The notes under the pieces were generated by a model that ran no database searches, was not told the DNA's origin, and was given only the letters and a program-made list of their open reading frames with translations. From an uncultured bacterium (lineage in GTDB: Bacteria; Bacillota; Clostridia; Oscillospirales; Acutalibacteraceae), in assembly GCA_905215055.1 (NCBI GenBank), contig CAJMOH010000010.1:1-63716 (forward strand): a DNA stretch of 63,716 nucleotides, in the 5' to 3' direction. Position numbers and translations under genes: made by a program. Positions 41,166-50,663 of this stretch are shown here, piece by piece (the first letter of the stretch is position 1; every line of letters starts with the position of its first letter).

Positions 41166-41693
41166 ATGCCCCTCTTCACTACCAAACCCACAGACCAGTT
41201 CTTCGAGCGCTTCATGAAGCACCAGCCAAATTTCAAGCCGGACGCTCCAGAGGCCGACCGCATTCAGACCGAACTGGACGCAGAAAAAGAAAGGAAGGAA
41301 ACACACGCCATGATTTACCGAGATGAACGCCACCAGCACACATTTGAGAAGGAGGCCGCCATGCGGCCCGAAAGCATCAGCCGGGCACTGCTGGCTGCCC
41401 TGTACCTCCTCACAGCGGACAGGAATCTGTGGAACCAGGTGCGGGACCACATCAGCCTGCGCCGGGTGTATGTGGAGGATATGCGGCCCAAAAATCTCAC
41501 GGGAACCAGCTACGTCTACTTTGCCGCCGCTAAGGACATTTTGAGCGGCACTCGAAATATCCAACTCATGGAAATCGCGGACCCGGCGCTGCTCTCCATG
41601 AAGTCCTACATGATTCTCTGCACCGCCTTGGCCATCCGGGCCTTTGGTGTGGAGCGGGCCAGCCGGATTCAATTCAACACAGAATGGGAGTGA
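41166..41693 (+). CDS. DUF6075-like conjugative element protein
   Basis: 175 residues, cytosolic, no recognised catalytic motif. It has a charged N-terminus and a helical core (MRPESISRALLAALYLLTAD, FAAAKDILSGTRNIQLMEIADPALLS). It resembles uncharacterised proteins found near the start of related Clostridia elements; the family name is from memory and tentative. AAAGGAG precedes ATG 41166. It lacks the Met-x-Met tail. The stop TGA is followed after 5 nt by the next start. Confidence 0.6.
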   Translation: MPLFTTKPTDQFFERFMKHQPNFKPDAPEADRIQTELDAEKERKETHAMIYRDERHQHTFEKEAAMRPESISRALLAALYLLTADRNLWNQVRDHISLRRVYVEDMRPKNLTGTSYVYFAAAKDILSGTRNIQLMEIADPALLSMKSYMILCTALAIRAFGVERASRIQFNTEWE

Positions 41694-41698
41694 TCTAT

Positions 41699-41953
41699 AT
41701 GCTATACCATCGAGAACTTGTAGAACGAATGCAGGAAAAATACCCGCCCGGCACCCGGGTGGAGGTTGTCTCCCTCTGCAACGAGGAAGAACACTTGAAG
41801 CCCGGCATGAAAGGCACCGTGGTTGCCGTAGACGACCAACCAGCCCTTCTAGTTGACTGGGACAACGGCGGGAGCCTGTCCCTTCTCATTGGGAAAGACC
41901 ACTTCCGGGTGGTGCCCCAGCAGGAGGAATCCCCGGGCATGGCAATGCAGTAA
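41699..41953 (+). CDS. DUF4314-domain protein
   Basis: An 84-residue small beta protein, KOW/SH3-like: PPGTRVEVVSLCN, KPGMKGTVVAVDDQPALLVDWDNGGSLSL and DHFRVV match the DUF4314 pattern that is common in conjugative elements; function unknown. ATG 41699 has GGGAG 8 nt upstream, better than ATG 41684. It ends PGMAMQ, one of the shared tails. A second protein with this domain is at 56630. Confidence 0.8.
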   Translation: MLYHRELVERMQEKYPPGTRVEVVSLCNEEEHLKPGMKGTVVAVDDQPALLVDWDNGGSLSLLIGKDHFRVVPQQEESPGMAMQ

Positions 41954-41985
41954 AAAAACCGATAAACGAAAGAAGGTGGTGACCT

Positions 41986-42837
41986 ATCCAATCTATCATT
42001 CCATGGGTCGGTGGGAAACAGGCCCTGTTCCCCACGATCATCAAACGGTTTCCAACCGGCTACCAGAACATGATGTATGTGGAAGTGTTCGGGGGCGGCG
42101 GCTCCGTTCTTCTCAACAAGGAGCGCTCCGTCCGTGAGGTGCTCAACGACGCCAACGGCAACCTCATCAATCTCTATTGCGTTGTTCGGGAGCACCCAGA
42201 CGAACTGAAAGACCGCCTATTGTATGTTCTCCACAGCCGGGAGGATTTCAAAATCGCTCAGCGGCGGCTGGCACAGTTCTCCTACAAAGATGACATTCTG
42301 CGGGCAGCGGATTTTTACCAAGTCGTCCGCCAAAGCTACGCCGGCAACGGGAAGCAGTTCAGCCCTGTGGCCCGGAGTATGTGGGCGGGGTTCCCCGCTA
42401 TCGACCGGGTCGCAGGCAGGCTCCAGGGCGTCACCTTGGAGAAAGAAGATTTCGGCGTTATCTTTCAAAGGTACGATTCGCCCACAACCGTTTTTTACAT
42501 CGACCCGCCCTACTTTTTCACCGAGGACTACTACCCCGGCAACATTTTCCTGCGGTCAGATCACCAGCGGCTGGCTGCCATCCTGTTGAACGCTGAGGGC
42601 CTGTGGCTGCTGTCCTACAACCTCTGCCCGGAAGTGCTGGAGCTGTACCAGCAGCCCGGCATCTTCATTGAGCAGGTTGACCGGATCAACAACATGGCCC
42701 AGCGGTACGAGGGCGGGGCCGTCTACCAAGAAGTGCTTATCTCCAACTACGACACCAGAAAGTCTGCCCAGGCTCAGCTCCACCTCTTCGAGCCTGCGGC
42801 GGAGGAAAGGAAAATCCTATGGAACGGACTGTATTGA
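41986..42837 (+). CDS. DNA adenine methylase (Dam family), apparent ATC start
   Basis: N6-adenine methyltransferase, about 283 residues. Motifs: PWVGGK at the N-terminus, FGGGGSVLL (SAM site) and the catalytic IDPPYFF. Homology needs the residues before the first canonical ATG (42070), which would remove PWVGGK. The frame opens after a TGA at 41980-41982, and the first family-like residues, QSIIPWVGGK, follow ATC 41986. AAGGTGG stands 6 nt upstream of that ATC. No restriction partner is present, so it may protect the element's DNA. It overlaps the AbrB gene by 19 nt. Confidence 0.85.
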   Translation: MQSIIPWVGGKQALFPTIIKRFPTGYQNMMYVEVFGGGGSVLLNKERSVREVLNDANGNLINLYCVVREHPDELKDRLLYVLHSREDFKIAQRRLAQFSYKDDILRAADFYQVVRQSYAGNGKQFSPVARSMWAGFPAIDRVAGRLQGVTLEKEDFGVIFQRYDSPTTVFYIDPPYFFTEDYYPGNIFLRSDHQRLAAILLNAEGLWLLSYNLCPEVLELYQQPGIFIEQVDRINNMAQRYEGGAVYQEVLISNYDTRKSAQAQLHLFEPAAEERKILWNGLY

Positions 42838-43097
42838 GAATTCTAGGAAAAAGAGGACGTACTACCATCCCCTGGCCCATCCGGAAAGAGCTGGACTTCG
42901 GCGCCGGGGACGTGCTGCTGTTCGAGTCCGACCCGCCCGACCGGGTGATCATCACCCGCATGGAAGTGTACGAACCGGAAGAAGTGGAAGAACCCTACCT
43001 CACCGGCGACATCTTCACCGAAGCGTTCCACAGATTGAGCTACGACCAGCAGTACCGGCTGCTGGCTTCCCTGTTGGCAGATTTCCACTTGCAGTGA
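42819..43097 (+). CDS. AbrB/SpoVT-like DNA-binding protein
   Basis: 92 residues. The first 50 form a swapped-hairpin AbrB domain (VLRILGKRGRTTIPWPIRKELDFGAGDVLLFE), the second half is acidic and helical. Such dimers act as transition regulators or antitoxins; here no toxin is adjacent. It starts within the end of dam, so expression is coupled. Possible role: regulator of element genes. Confidence 0.8.
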   Translation: MERTVLRILGKRGRTTIPWPIRKELDFGAGDVLLFESDPPDRVIITRMEVYEPEEVEEPYLTGDIFTEAFHRLSYDQQYRLLASLLADFHLQ

Positions 43098-43110
43098 GAA
43101 GGGAGTGCTT

Positions 43111-43626
43111 ATGGCAACCAGAAAAACAAATATCGACATCGAGTACGATGAACCCCAGCAAGAGGCCACGCTGGGCGCAGTGGAGTCAAACGACCCCTAC
43201 GAATCGCAAGACCCCGCGGGCTGGGTACCGCCCATGACCGTGCGGATCTACCCCATTTCCAAGCCCAGGACCAAGCTGCTGGCCACCGCCAACGTGAACA
43301 TCGCCAAGAGCTTCGCCGTCCAGGGGTTCCGAATCTATGACTCCAAGAACGGCCTGTTCGTCAAGGAACCCCAGCGCAGCTACGTCAAAAACGGCACGGA
43401 GATGACCTCCTCCGTGTTCTTCCCCGTCACCAAGGAGGCTCGGGACGCGCTGTACAGCCAGATCCTCAACTCCTACGAGATGGTGATGGAGCAGCAGGAG
43501 CGCCAGCACCCCAACCAGAAGGACGAATTGGAGGAGCTGCTGGAAGACGGCGATTTACCCTTTGCGCAACCTTATGAGGCTCCCCCTCCCCCGATGGACG
43601 AGGACGCCCCCGTTATGAGTATGTGA
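43111..43626 (+). CDS. SpoVG-like protein
   Basis: 171 residues. The central part (MTVRIYPISKPRTKLLATANVNIAKSFAV, GFRIYDSKNGLFVKEP, FFPVTKEARDALYSQIL) matches the SpoVG domain, a small nucleic-acid binding regulator, with an acidic N-terminal extension and a Pro/acidic C-terminal tail ending APVMSM. GGGAG lies 5 nt before ATG 43111. SpoVG-like genes are common in Clostridia conjugative elements. The tail is one of the shared Met-x-Met ends. Confidence 0.85.
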   Translation: MATRKTNIDIEYDEPQQEATLGAVESNDPYESQDPAGWVPPMTVRIYPISKPRTKLLATANVNIAKSFAVQGFRIYDSKNGLFVKEPQRSYVKNGTEMTSSVFFPVTKEARDALYSQILNSYEMVMEQQERQHPNQKDELEELLEDGDLPFAQPYEAPPPPMDEDAPVMSM

Positions 43627-43639
43627 GAAAGGAGACTCT

Positions 43640-46600
43640 ATGACACGCACAAAAAGAATCTTGGCTCTCTTCCTGGCAGTGGTGCTGATGTTCGGTACCC
43701 TGCCTTTTTCTGTTTCTGCCGATGAAGTTTCCAGTGAACTTTCTACGGAAAGCACCGTAGAGAGCCAGCCGGAGGAATCCCAGGCAGAGGACCCCGCCCC
43801 CAGTGACGGAGAAACCTTAGGAAACTCCCCATCTGAAAACGACAGTATCACCATCTCGGACAGCTCTGGAGATGTGCCTGTAGTTTACGCCATCGACCCT
43901 TATGACGAAATCAAAAACAAGGCCGAGGGTGGCAGCAATGACATGACACAGTACGGTGTGACACGGGCTAAAATCGTGTCGCACCTGGAGTCCCACGAAC
44001 ACGATGACTTCTACTTGGGTACGCCATACCAAGGCGGCGACTGGCAATCCCCCAATGGGGACACTTCCTACAACGGCTCTGCCGGTATGAACTGCACAGG
44101 TTTCGTGTCCTATGTCTTACGAGCCTGCGGTCTGAACACCGGCACGTTCCTGGAACAGCTAAGTCTCACTGGCAGCACCGTATGGGCTGGTTCTGGCCTG
44201 CCCTACGACCTGATGAGTGGCGCCAGTAACTATTTGAACGCCGTGCAAAACGGTGACATTGCCGCCTACACTTTTCGGGACAAGAGCGAATTGCTTGCCA
44301 GCGGATTAGCCCAGAAAGGCGACATCCTCCTGATGTGGTGGTCTCTCAGCCCCTTTGATGACGGCGCTGATAACCACATTGGCTTCTTCTGGGGTGATTC
44401 TCCCAGTGAGGATAAGATGTGGCACAGCAGCACCCATCCCCAAAGTGGGAACCAGATCTCGGAGATCGTCCCGAAAACCCCTGGTTCTTACTTTATTCTC
44501 ATTAAAACAGAGAACGAAGAACCCACCTACTCTGTCACCCTGACCAAGACCTCCGCTGACGTATCCATCACCCAGGGCAACAGCGCTTACTCCCTGGCAG
44601 GAGCCACCTACAATGTGTACAAAGGCACCAGTGGCACCGGCAGCGTGGTGGCCACATTCACCACGGACGAGGCGGGCCACGCCACTCTATCCACACCCCT
44701 GGAGGATGGCACTTACTCCGTCAAGGAAGTGACTCCGCCCAAGGGCTACAAGCTGGATACCAAGGTGTACACATTCACTATCAATGGGGCAGATACGTCA
44801 CTCAGCGTGGAAGACGAGCCGGGCACCCTGACCCTCAAACTGAAGAAGAAGGACTCCCAGACCGGGAGCACGCCCCAGGGCAATGCCAGCCTTGCAGGGG
44901 CCGTGTACCAGGTGAGTTACCAGCTTGGCGGCCAGACCGCGACAGAGGAACTGACCTCGAACGCCTCCGGAAACCTGGGGACTCTAGAGGGCCTGCCCCT
45001 GGGAACGGTGACGGTTAAGGAACTCACCGCCCCGGAGGGGTACCGCCTGGACCCCGAGGTGCATACCTACACGGTGGACGGTTCCCAACTGGTGGGTGAC
45101 ACCTACACGTTGGAAGTGGACGACCTGACAGAAGATGTTCAGCGTGGCGGGCTGACCATCCAGAAACTGGACTCCCAGACAGGGACAACACCCCAGGGCG
45201 ACGCATCCCTAGAAGGTATCCAGTTTGAAATCGTCAACCAGAGCGCCAATCCTGTGGTGGTGAACGGCAACACCGCAGCCCCAGGCCAGGTGGCTATGAC
45301 CATCACCACCAACGCGGCGGGCGTGGCCACTACCGGGGAAAACACCCTGCCCTACGGCGAATACACCGTCCGGGAGGTTTCCACCAATGTCTCCATGCTC
45401 CAGACCTTTACGGAAGAAATCTCTGTCACCATTGACTCTGATGGAGAAATGCTAGAGTATGAGGCCGAAAACGATGTGGTTCGCGGCGGCATCAACCTGG
45501 AAAAGCAGGACAGCCAGATGGGGAGCACACCACAAGGCAATTCCTCCTTTGCCGGCATTGACTTTGAAATCATCAACCGTTCCGCCAACCCCGTGGTGGT
45601 TGGCGGCCAGACTTACGCCGTGGGCGACGTTGTTATGGCCATCACCACGGACGAAAATGGCCATGCCAGCACTGGAAATGACGTTCTTCCCTACGGCACC
45701 TACGAGGTGCGGGAATCCGCCACCAATGAAAGCATGCTGCTTACCTGGACCGGGGAAACGGCCACTGTACGGCAGAACGGCCACTCGGTCTCCGTCACCG
45801 CCGTGGATGAGGTAGAGCGGGGTGGCCTCAGCGTGGAGAAGCAGGACACCATCACCGGCTCCACGCCCCAGGGCGACGCAGATTTTGAGGGCATCACGTT
45901 CCAGATCATCAACAACAGCCGCAACCCGGTCATGGTGGAGGGCCAGAAGTACCAGCCCGGCGAGGTGGTCAAGACTTTGGTGACCGACTCTGAGGGCAAG
46001 GCCAGCACCGCAGACGACCTGCTGCCCTATGGAGAATATATCCTCCATGAAAGCGCCACCAATGAAAGCATGCTGCTCACCGCCCCCGACCAGACCGTAA
46101 ACGTCACCGATGACGGCGTCATGTACGAGTTCACTATGGCCAATGAGGTTGTCAGGGGCGGCGTCTTGATTGAAAAGCGCGACCTGGAGTCTGGGTTGCT
46201 AACACCCTTGGGAGGGGCTTCTCTAGATGGGACGCTCTTTGAAATCACCAACAAAAGCGTGAACGCCGTGTATGTGAACGGCGCCCTCTACCAGCCCGGC
46301 GAGGTGTGTGCCACCATTGAGGTGGTGGACGGTATTGCCCAGACGGATGCCCGGGCCCTGCCCTATGGAACCTACCAGATGGTAGAGTCCAAGCCTGGAG
46401 AGGGCTACCTCCACACCGATCAAATTGTCCGCTCCTTCCAGATTCGGCAAGATGGGGAGGTCATCGAGTTTCGTGACGGCGACGCTGCCTACAACCAAGT
46501 GGTGAGAGGCGACCTCCAATTTATCAAGGTTGGCGAGGGCGGCGAAGCCAACATGGGCCGGTTCGCCAATGTTGCTTTCAAGCTCACCAGCCAGACCACC

Positions 46601-49387
46601 GGTGAAAGCCACATTCTCATTACTGACGAGAATGGCGAAGTGCGGACGGAATCTAGCTGGAATCCGCATTCGCAGAACACTAACTGTAACGACGAAATCA
46701 CCGATGAAACTTTGTGGGATGACCACAACGGCACCTGGTTCGGATTGACCACCGAGGGATGGATGGTGGATGTCCAGGACGAGCTGTGCGCCCTGCCCTA
46801 TGACCAGTATACCTTGGAGGAACTTCCCTGTGAAGGTAACCAGGGCTACGAGCTGGTGAAGGTGCCAAACATTACGATTTCTCGAAACAACACCACTATC
46901 TACCTGGGCACCATCGATGACCAATTCGAGGGTGTCCCCGAGATTGGTACCACTGCTACCGTGGAGGGAGAACACGTTGCTGAGCCTGCTGGGGAGGTCA
47001 CCCTTGTGGACACTGTGACCTATAAAAATCTGAAGGTGGGTCAGACCTACAACCTTTCTGGCATCCTGATGGACAAAGAGACAGGCGAACCGCTGCTGGT
47101 AAACGAACAGCAGGTCACTGCCGAGTTGGAGTTCACGCCCACCAATTCGGAGGGGTCGGTGGAGCTGACCTACACCTTCGACGGCTCCGCCCTGGCGGGC
47201 AAGTCCGTGGTGGTGTTCGAGGATCTCTACCAGGATGAGCAAATCGTTGCTTCCCACACTGACATCAACGATGAAGGACAGACCGTGGTCTTTGGCAAGC
47301 CTGAGATTGGCACAACAGCAACTATTGATGGCGAAAAGACCGCTCAGCCTTCTGAGCCAATTACCATCACCGACACCGTGGAGTATTCCGGCCTGACCGT
47401 GGGCCAGGAGTACAAATTGACCGGCGTTCTGATGGACAAAGCAACCGGTAACCCCCTCTTGATTGGCGAGAATCAGGTGATCTCAGAGGCCACCTTCACT
47501 CCTTCCGAACCAAACGGCACTGTGGATGTACTGTTCACATTCGACGCCACCGGCCTGGAAGGAAAATCTCTGGTAGTTTTTGAGACACTCTTCCAGGGGG
47601 AGACCACCATTGCGGAACACTGCGATTTGGAGGATGAGGGCCAAACCATCACCTTTACCGAGCTACCCCGCATTGGCACCACTGCCACCGTGGACGGTAG
47701 CCACATCGCCGACCCCACAGGAGAAATCACCATCGTGGACGTGGTGGAGTACACCGGCCTGACCCCTGGCAAGACCTACACCGTTTCGGGTGTCCTTATG
47801 GACAAGGCCACTGGTGACCCCCTCCTGGTGGACGAGGCCGAAGTCACCGCTGAGGTGGAGTTCACTCCCGAAGAACCTAGCGGAACCGTGAAGCTTACCT
47901 ACACCCTGGACGCCAGCACCCTGGCGGGCACCACCATTGTGGTGTTTGAAACCCTCTATTCCGACGGGGTGGAGATCGCCGCCCACGCGGATATCAACGA
48001 TGAGGCTCAGACCGTGGAAATCACGGAACCCGAAAAGCCCACCCTGGGCACCACCGCCACCGTGGACGGCAGCCACATCGCTGACCCCACAGGGGAAATC
48101 ACCATTGTGGATGTGGTTGCCTACTCCGGCCTGACCCCTGGTGAAACGTACACCGTTTCCGGCGTCCTCATGGACAAGGCTACGAATCAGCCACTGCTGG
48201 TGGATGGCGCTGAAGTCACCGCCGAGGTGGAGTTCACCCCTGAAGAAAGCGCTGGCACCGTGGAGCTGACCTATACCCTGGACGCCAGCACCCTGGCGGG
48301 AACCACCATTGTGGTGTTCGAAACCCTCTATTCCGACGGGGTGGAGATCGCCGCACACGCGGATATCAACGATGAGGCGCAGACCATCACCATCAACCCC
48401 AGGGGTGGTCTGTTGATTCAAAAGACATCGGAGGACGGCGTGCTGGCGGGCTTCACATTCTTAGTAGAGGGTGAGGGCTATTCCGAAACCTTCATCACTG
48501 ACGGCGCGGGCAAAATCTACATCGAGGACCTAGCCCCCGGCGAGTACACCATCACCGAGCAGGAGAGCGACCTCACTGCCCGCTATGAGATTCCCGCGGG
48601 TCAGACCGTCACCGTGACGGCTGATGAAGCTGCCACTGTGGAATTCTACAATCAGCTGCTCCGGGGCAAAATCACCGGCCACAAGACCGGGGCGGAGCAG
48701 GCTCCCCTGGAGGGCGTGACCTTTGGGTTGTTCTCTTCTGACACAACCGAGTTTACCGCTGAAACCGCCATCGCTACCACGGAGACGGATTCCAACGGGG
48801 AGTTTTCCTTTGAAGCCCCCTACGGCAATTACAAGGTCAAGGAGTTGGAAACTGCCCCTGGCTACGTCACAATGAAAGAATCCATCGCTGTGGAACTGGA
48901 CAAGACCGACGTGGACCTGGAGGACATCGCAAACTCTCAGACGGTGGTGCATTTCTCCAAGGTGGACAAGGATACTGGCGAGGAACTGCCCGGCGCTGTG
49001 CTGGAGCTGTACGCCCCGGACGGTTCCCTCCTGGACACCTGGGAAACCACGGAAATCCCCCACGTCATCCCCGGACTGCCTGTGGGCGAGGGGTATATTC
49101 TGCGAGAAGTAACCGCTCCGGAGGGATTCGAAGTTGCCGAGGATGTGACCTTCAACGTGGAGGACACCACTGAAATCCAGACCATCACTATGGAGGATGA
49201 GAAAACGCCCGACCAGCCGGAGGAGCCAGAAGAACCTGAAACCCCCGATAAGCCAGACGAACCTACACCCTCTGTTCCGCAGACCGGCGGCAGCCGGGCC
49301 GTAATTTGGGTGTCCGGACTGCTGATCCTTGCCCTGCTGGGATTGTGTATCACCATTCCCCTGCTGCGACACATCAATAAACAATAA
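43640..49387 (+). CDS. Giant sortase-anchored adhesin with NlpC/P60-like, CnaB and VaFE repeats
   Basis: 1915 residues. Order: signal peptide (1-27), acidic linker, a papain-like NlpC/P60-type domain (about 85-285; Cys152 in MNCTGFVSYVL, His247 in DNHIGFFWG), a series of SpaA/CnaB repeats (about 295-1095), four VaFE/T-Q-ester type repeats beginning GTTAT (about 1101-1583), more SpaA-like domains, a Pro/Glu linker, then VPQTGG, a membrane segment and a basic tail. It should be wall-linked by the sortase at 52488 and project far from the cell, probably for mating contact. Neighbouring repeats are highly similar at DNA level, so length variation is likely. AAAGGAG precedes ATG 43640. Confidence 0.9.
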   Translation: MTRTKRILALFLAVVLMFGTLPFSVSADEVSSELSTESTVESQPEESQAEDPAPSDGETLGNSPSENDSITISDSSGDVPVVYAIDPYDEIKNKAEGGSNDMTQYGVTRAKIVSHLESHEHDDFYLGTPYQGGDWQSPNGDTSYNGSAGMNCTGFVSYVLRACGLNTGTFLEQLSLTGSTVWAGSGLPYDLMSGASNYLNAVQNGDIAAYTFRDKSELLASGLAQKGDILLMWWSLSPFDDGADNHIGFFWGDSPSEDKMWHSSTHPQSGNQISEIVPKTPGSYFILIKTENEEPTYSVTLTKTSADVSITQGNSAYSLAGATYNVYKGTSGTGSVVATFTTDEAGHATLSTPLEDGTYSVKEVTPPKGYKLDTKVYTFTINGADTSLSVEDEPGTLTLKLKKKDSQTGSTPQGNASLAGAVYQVSYQLGGQTATEELTSNASGNLGTLEGLPLGTVTVKELTAPEGYRLDPEVHTYTVDGSQLVGDTYTLEVDDLTEDVQRGGLTIQKLDSQTGTTPQGDASLEGIQFEIVNQSANPVVVNGNTAAPGQVAMTITTNAAGVATTGENTLPYGEYTVREVSTNVSMLQTFTEEISVTIDSDGEMLEYEAENDVVRGGINLEKQDSQMGSTPQGNSSFAGIDFEIINRSANPVVVGGQTYAVGDVVMAITTDENGHASTGNDVLPYGTYEVRESATNESMLLTWTGETATVRQNGHSVSVTAVDEVERGGLSVEKQDTITGSTPQGDADFEGITFQIINNSRNPVMVEGQKYQPGEVVKTLVTDSEGKASTADDLLPYGEYILHESATNESMLLTAPDQTVNVTDDGVMYEFTMANEVVRGGVLIEKRDLESGLLTPLGGASLDGTLFEITNKSVNAVYVNGALYQPGEVCATIEVVDGIAQTDARALPYGTYQMVESKPGEGYLHTDQIVRSFQIRQDGEVIEFRDGDAAYNQVVRGDLQFIKVGEGGEANMGRFANVAFKLTSQTTGESHILITDENGEVRTESSWNPHSQNTNCNDEITDETLWDDHNGTWFGLTTEGWMVDVQDELCALPYDQYTLEELPCEGNQGYELVKVPNITISRNNTTIYLGTIDDQFEGVPEIGTTATVEGEHVAEPAGEVTLVDTVTYKNLKVGQTYNLSGILMDKETGEPLLVNEQQVTAELEFTPTNSEGSVELTYTFDGSALAGKSVVVFEDLYQDEQIVASHTDINDEGQTVVFGKPEIGTTATIDGEKTAQPSEPITITDTVEYSGLTVGQEYKLTGVLMDKATGNPLLIGENQVISEATFTPSEPNGTVDVLFTFDATGLEGKSLVVFETLFQGETTIAEHCDLEDEGQTITFTELPRIGTTATVDGSHIADPTGEITIVDVVEYTGLTPGKTYTVSGVLMDKATGDPLLVDEAEVTAEVEFTPEEPSGTVKLTYTLDASTLAGTTIVVFETLYSDGVEIAAHADINDEAQTVEITEPEKPTLGTTATVDGSHIADPTGEITIVDVVAYSGLTPGETYTVSGVLMDKATNQPLLVDGAEVTAEVEFTPEESAGTVELTYTLDASTLAGTTIVVFETLYSDGVEIAAHADINDEAQTITINPRGGLLIQKTSEDGVLAGFTFLVEGEGYSETFITDGAGKIYIEDLAPGEYTITEQESDLTARYEIPAGQTVTVTADEAATVEFYNQLLRGKITGHKTGAEQAPLEGVTFGLFSSDTTEFTAETAIATTETDSNGEFSFEAPYGNYKVKELETAPGYVTMKESIAVELDKTDVDLEDIANSQTVVHFSKVDKDTGEELPGAVLELYAPDGSLLDTWETTEIPHVIPGLPVGEGYILREVTAPEGFEVAEDVTFNVEDTTEIQTITMEDEKTPDQPEEPEEPETPDKPDEPTPSVPQTGGSRAVIWVSGLLILALLGLCITIPLLRHINKQ

Positions 49388-49444
49388 ATTGTGGAGGGCC
49401 GCGGGAACGCGGCCTTCTCTTTTAACAGGAAAGGACGCTATCCC

Positions 49445-49858
49445 ATGAATTTCTTTGAAAAGGAGCTGCGGAATCTCTTCGGCAGCAGCCCCATGCTCCG
49501 GGACGCCCACTATTGCGGGCGGACCTGCTTGGCCAAACTGGACGAGGATTTGCGGATAAAGCTGCAATTTACCACCACGGGCTATGCGGATCACTATGAC
49601 GCCATCAAATTGGCAGTCATCAACCGGACCGATGGTGTGGTGGACCAGCAGCTTTTTCGATTTTCCGACATCATTGGGCAACAGGCGGTAAAGGGCAGGG
49701 ACCCTATCAATCCCCACATTTGGGACTATAACGGCAGGCTGGAATGGTACCGCCCCATCTCGCAGGAGCAGCGCTCTCAAATCGCCAACTCGATCCTGGA
49801 TTACGTGGGAATGTACCAAGAGAAAACCGAAGAAAACGACTTTACTATGAAACTGTGA
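49445..49858 (+). CDS. Uncharacterised conjugative element protein with Met-x-Leu tail
   Basis: 137 residues, cytosolic: FFEKELRNLFGSS, YCGRTCLAKLDEDLRIKLQFTT and YDAIKLAVINRTDGVVDQQLFRF. I do not recognise a named fold or catalytic motif. Codon use is like its neighbours. It ends EENDFTMKL, an L variant of the shared tail. It lies between the adhesin and the pilin gene, with AGGAAAGGA upstream of ATG 49445. Confidence 0.7.
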   Translation: MNFFEKELRNLFGSSPMLRDAHYCGRTCLAKLDEDLRIKLQFTTTGYADHYDAIKLAVINRTDGVVDQQLFRFSDIIGQQAVKGRDPINPHIWDYNGRLEWYRPISQEQRSQIANSILDYVGMYQEKTEENDFTMKL

Positions 49859-49871
49859 AGGAGGTATCCCT

Positions 49872-50207
49872 TTGAATAGAAAAAGAAAAATTCTCGCGGG
49901 CGCGCTCACCGCCGCCCTGCTGCTTACCCTGAGTATCCCTGCCTTTGCCACCTCCGGGGACGTGGCGGGCGCCGTGGAGCAGACCTGGACCAGCGCCCAA
50001 GGCCAAATTAAGACGGTCGTAAATAACGTAGTTTTTCCAGTTTTGGACGTGATTCTAGCCGTGCTTTTCTTCGTTAAAGTGGGCTCAAGCTACTTTGAAT
50101 ATCGGAAGCATGCCCAGTTCGAGTTCGCCGGCCCAGCTATTTTATTCGCTTGTTTATTGTTCACTTTGACCGCTCCCCTGTACATTTGGGGTGTTGTTGG
50201 AATGTGA
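49872..50207 (+). CDS. VirB2-like / DUF3852-type pilin or membrane protein
   Basis: 111 residues with a signal peptide-like N-terminus (LAGALTAALLLTLSIPAFA), a short exposed stretch and two membrane helices, the organisation of conjugative VirB2/TrbC pilins and of DUF3852 proteins in Clostridia elements. GAAGGAGG stands before the TTG start at 49872. It is the first core T4SS gene here. Confidence 0.72.
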   Translation: MNRKRKILAGALTAALLLTLSIPAFATSGDVAGAVEQTWTSAQGQIKTVVNNVVFPVLDVILAVLFFVKVGSSYFEYRKHAQFEFAGPAILFACLLFTLTAPLYIWGVVGM

Positions 50208-50217
50208 GGAAGGCAGG

Positions 50218-50631
50218 ATGAACAATAATTCCGAAGCAAACGAATGGTACCGCTTTGCCAAGATGTACGCCAACGCCGCCAGTTTCCTCATGGAAAAGCG
50301 CGGGCCGCCCTATGAGGCGGTGTGCTACTTGAGCGGCCTTTCCGCCGAGTGCGCCATGAAGGGGTTTTTACTAGAGCGAAACCCAGGCATCCCCCTCCCG
50401 GACACCCACAACCTCCGGGAGCTGTGCCAAGCCTGCGCCTGGTTTGAGGATGAGTTTTCCTCCTTGCTGGACGATTGCCAGGCCCTGGGGCAGTTTGCCA
50501 CGCCCTCCGGTTTTCCCTCCTTTGAACGGGCCACCCAGGAGGACGCAGAGCAGGCACTGGACACTCTCCAGGGAATCCTGGAATTAGGCCAATCTCAGAA
50601 ACAGAACCAGGGGCCTACCATGACTATGTAA
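50218..50631 (+). CDS. HEPN-domain protein with Met-x-Met tail
   Basis: 137 residues; the pattern EWYRFAKMYANAASFLMEK, YEAVCYLSGLSAECAMKGFLLE and DTHNLRELCQAC is the HEPN helical fold. The RNase motif R-x4-6-H is not obvious (an Arg lies ten residues before the His), so it may be non-catalytic. No partner nucleotidyltransferase (MNT) is adjacent. It ends GPTMTM. ATG 50218 follows AGGAAGG. It sits inside the T4SS gene run, odd for a toxin and consistent with cargo. Confidence 0.7.
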   Translation: MNNNSEANEWYRFAKMYANAASFLMEKRGPPYEAVCYLSGLSAECAMKGFLLERNPGIPLPDTHNLRELCQACAWFEDEFSSLLDDCQALGQFATPSGFPSFERATQEDAEQALDTLQGILELGQSQKQNQGPTMTM

Positions 50632-50663
50632 AAAAAACTAAAAAAGGAAAGGGGTGACTCCCT

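Noticed and set aside
50218..50631. HEPN toxin of a HEPN/MNT toxin-antitoxin pair
   Set aside because: No nucleotidyltransferase partner is adjacent and the R-x4-6-H RNase motif is not evident.
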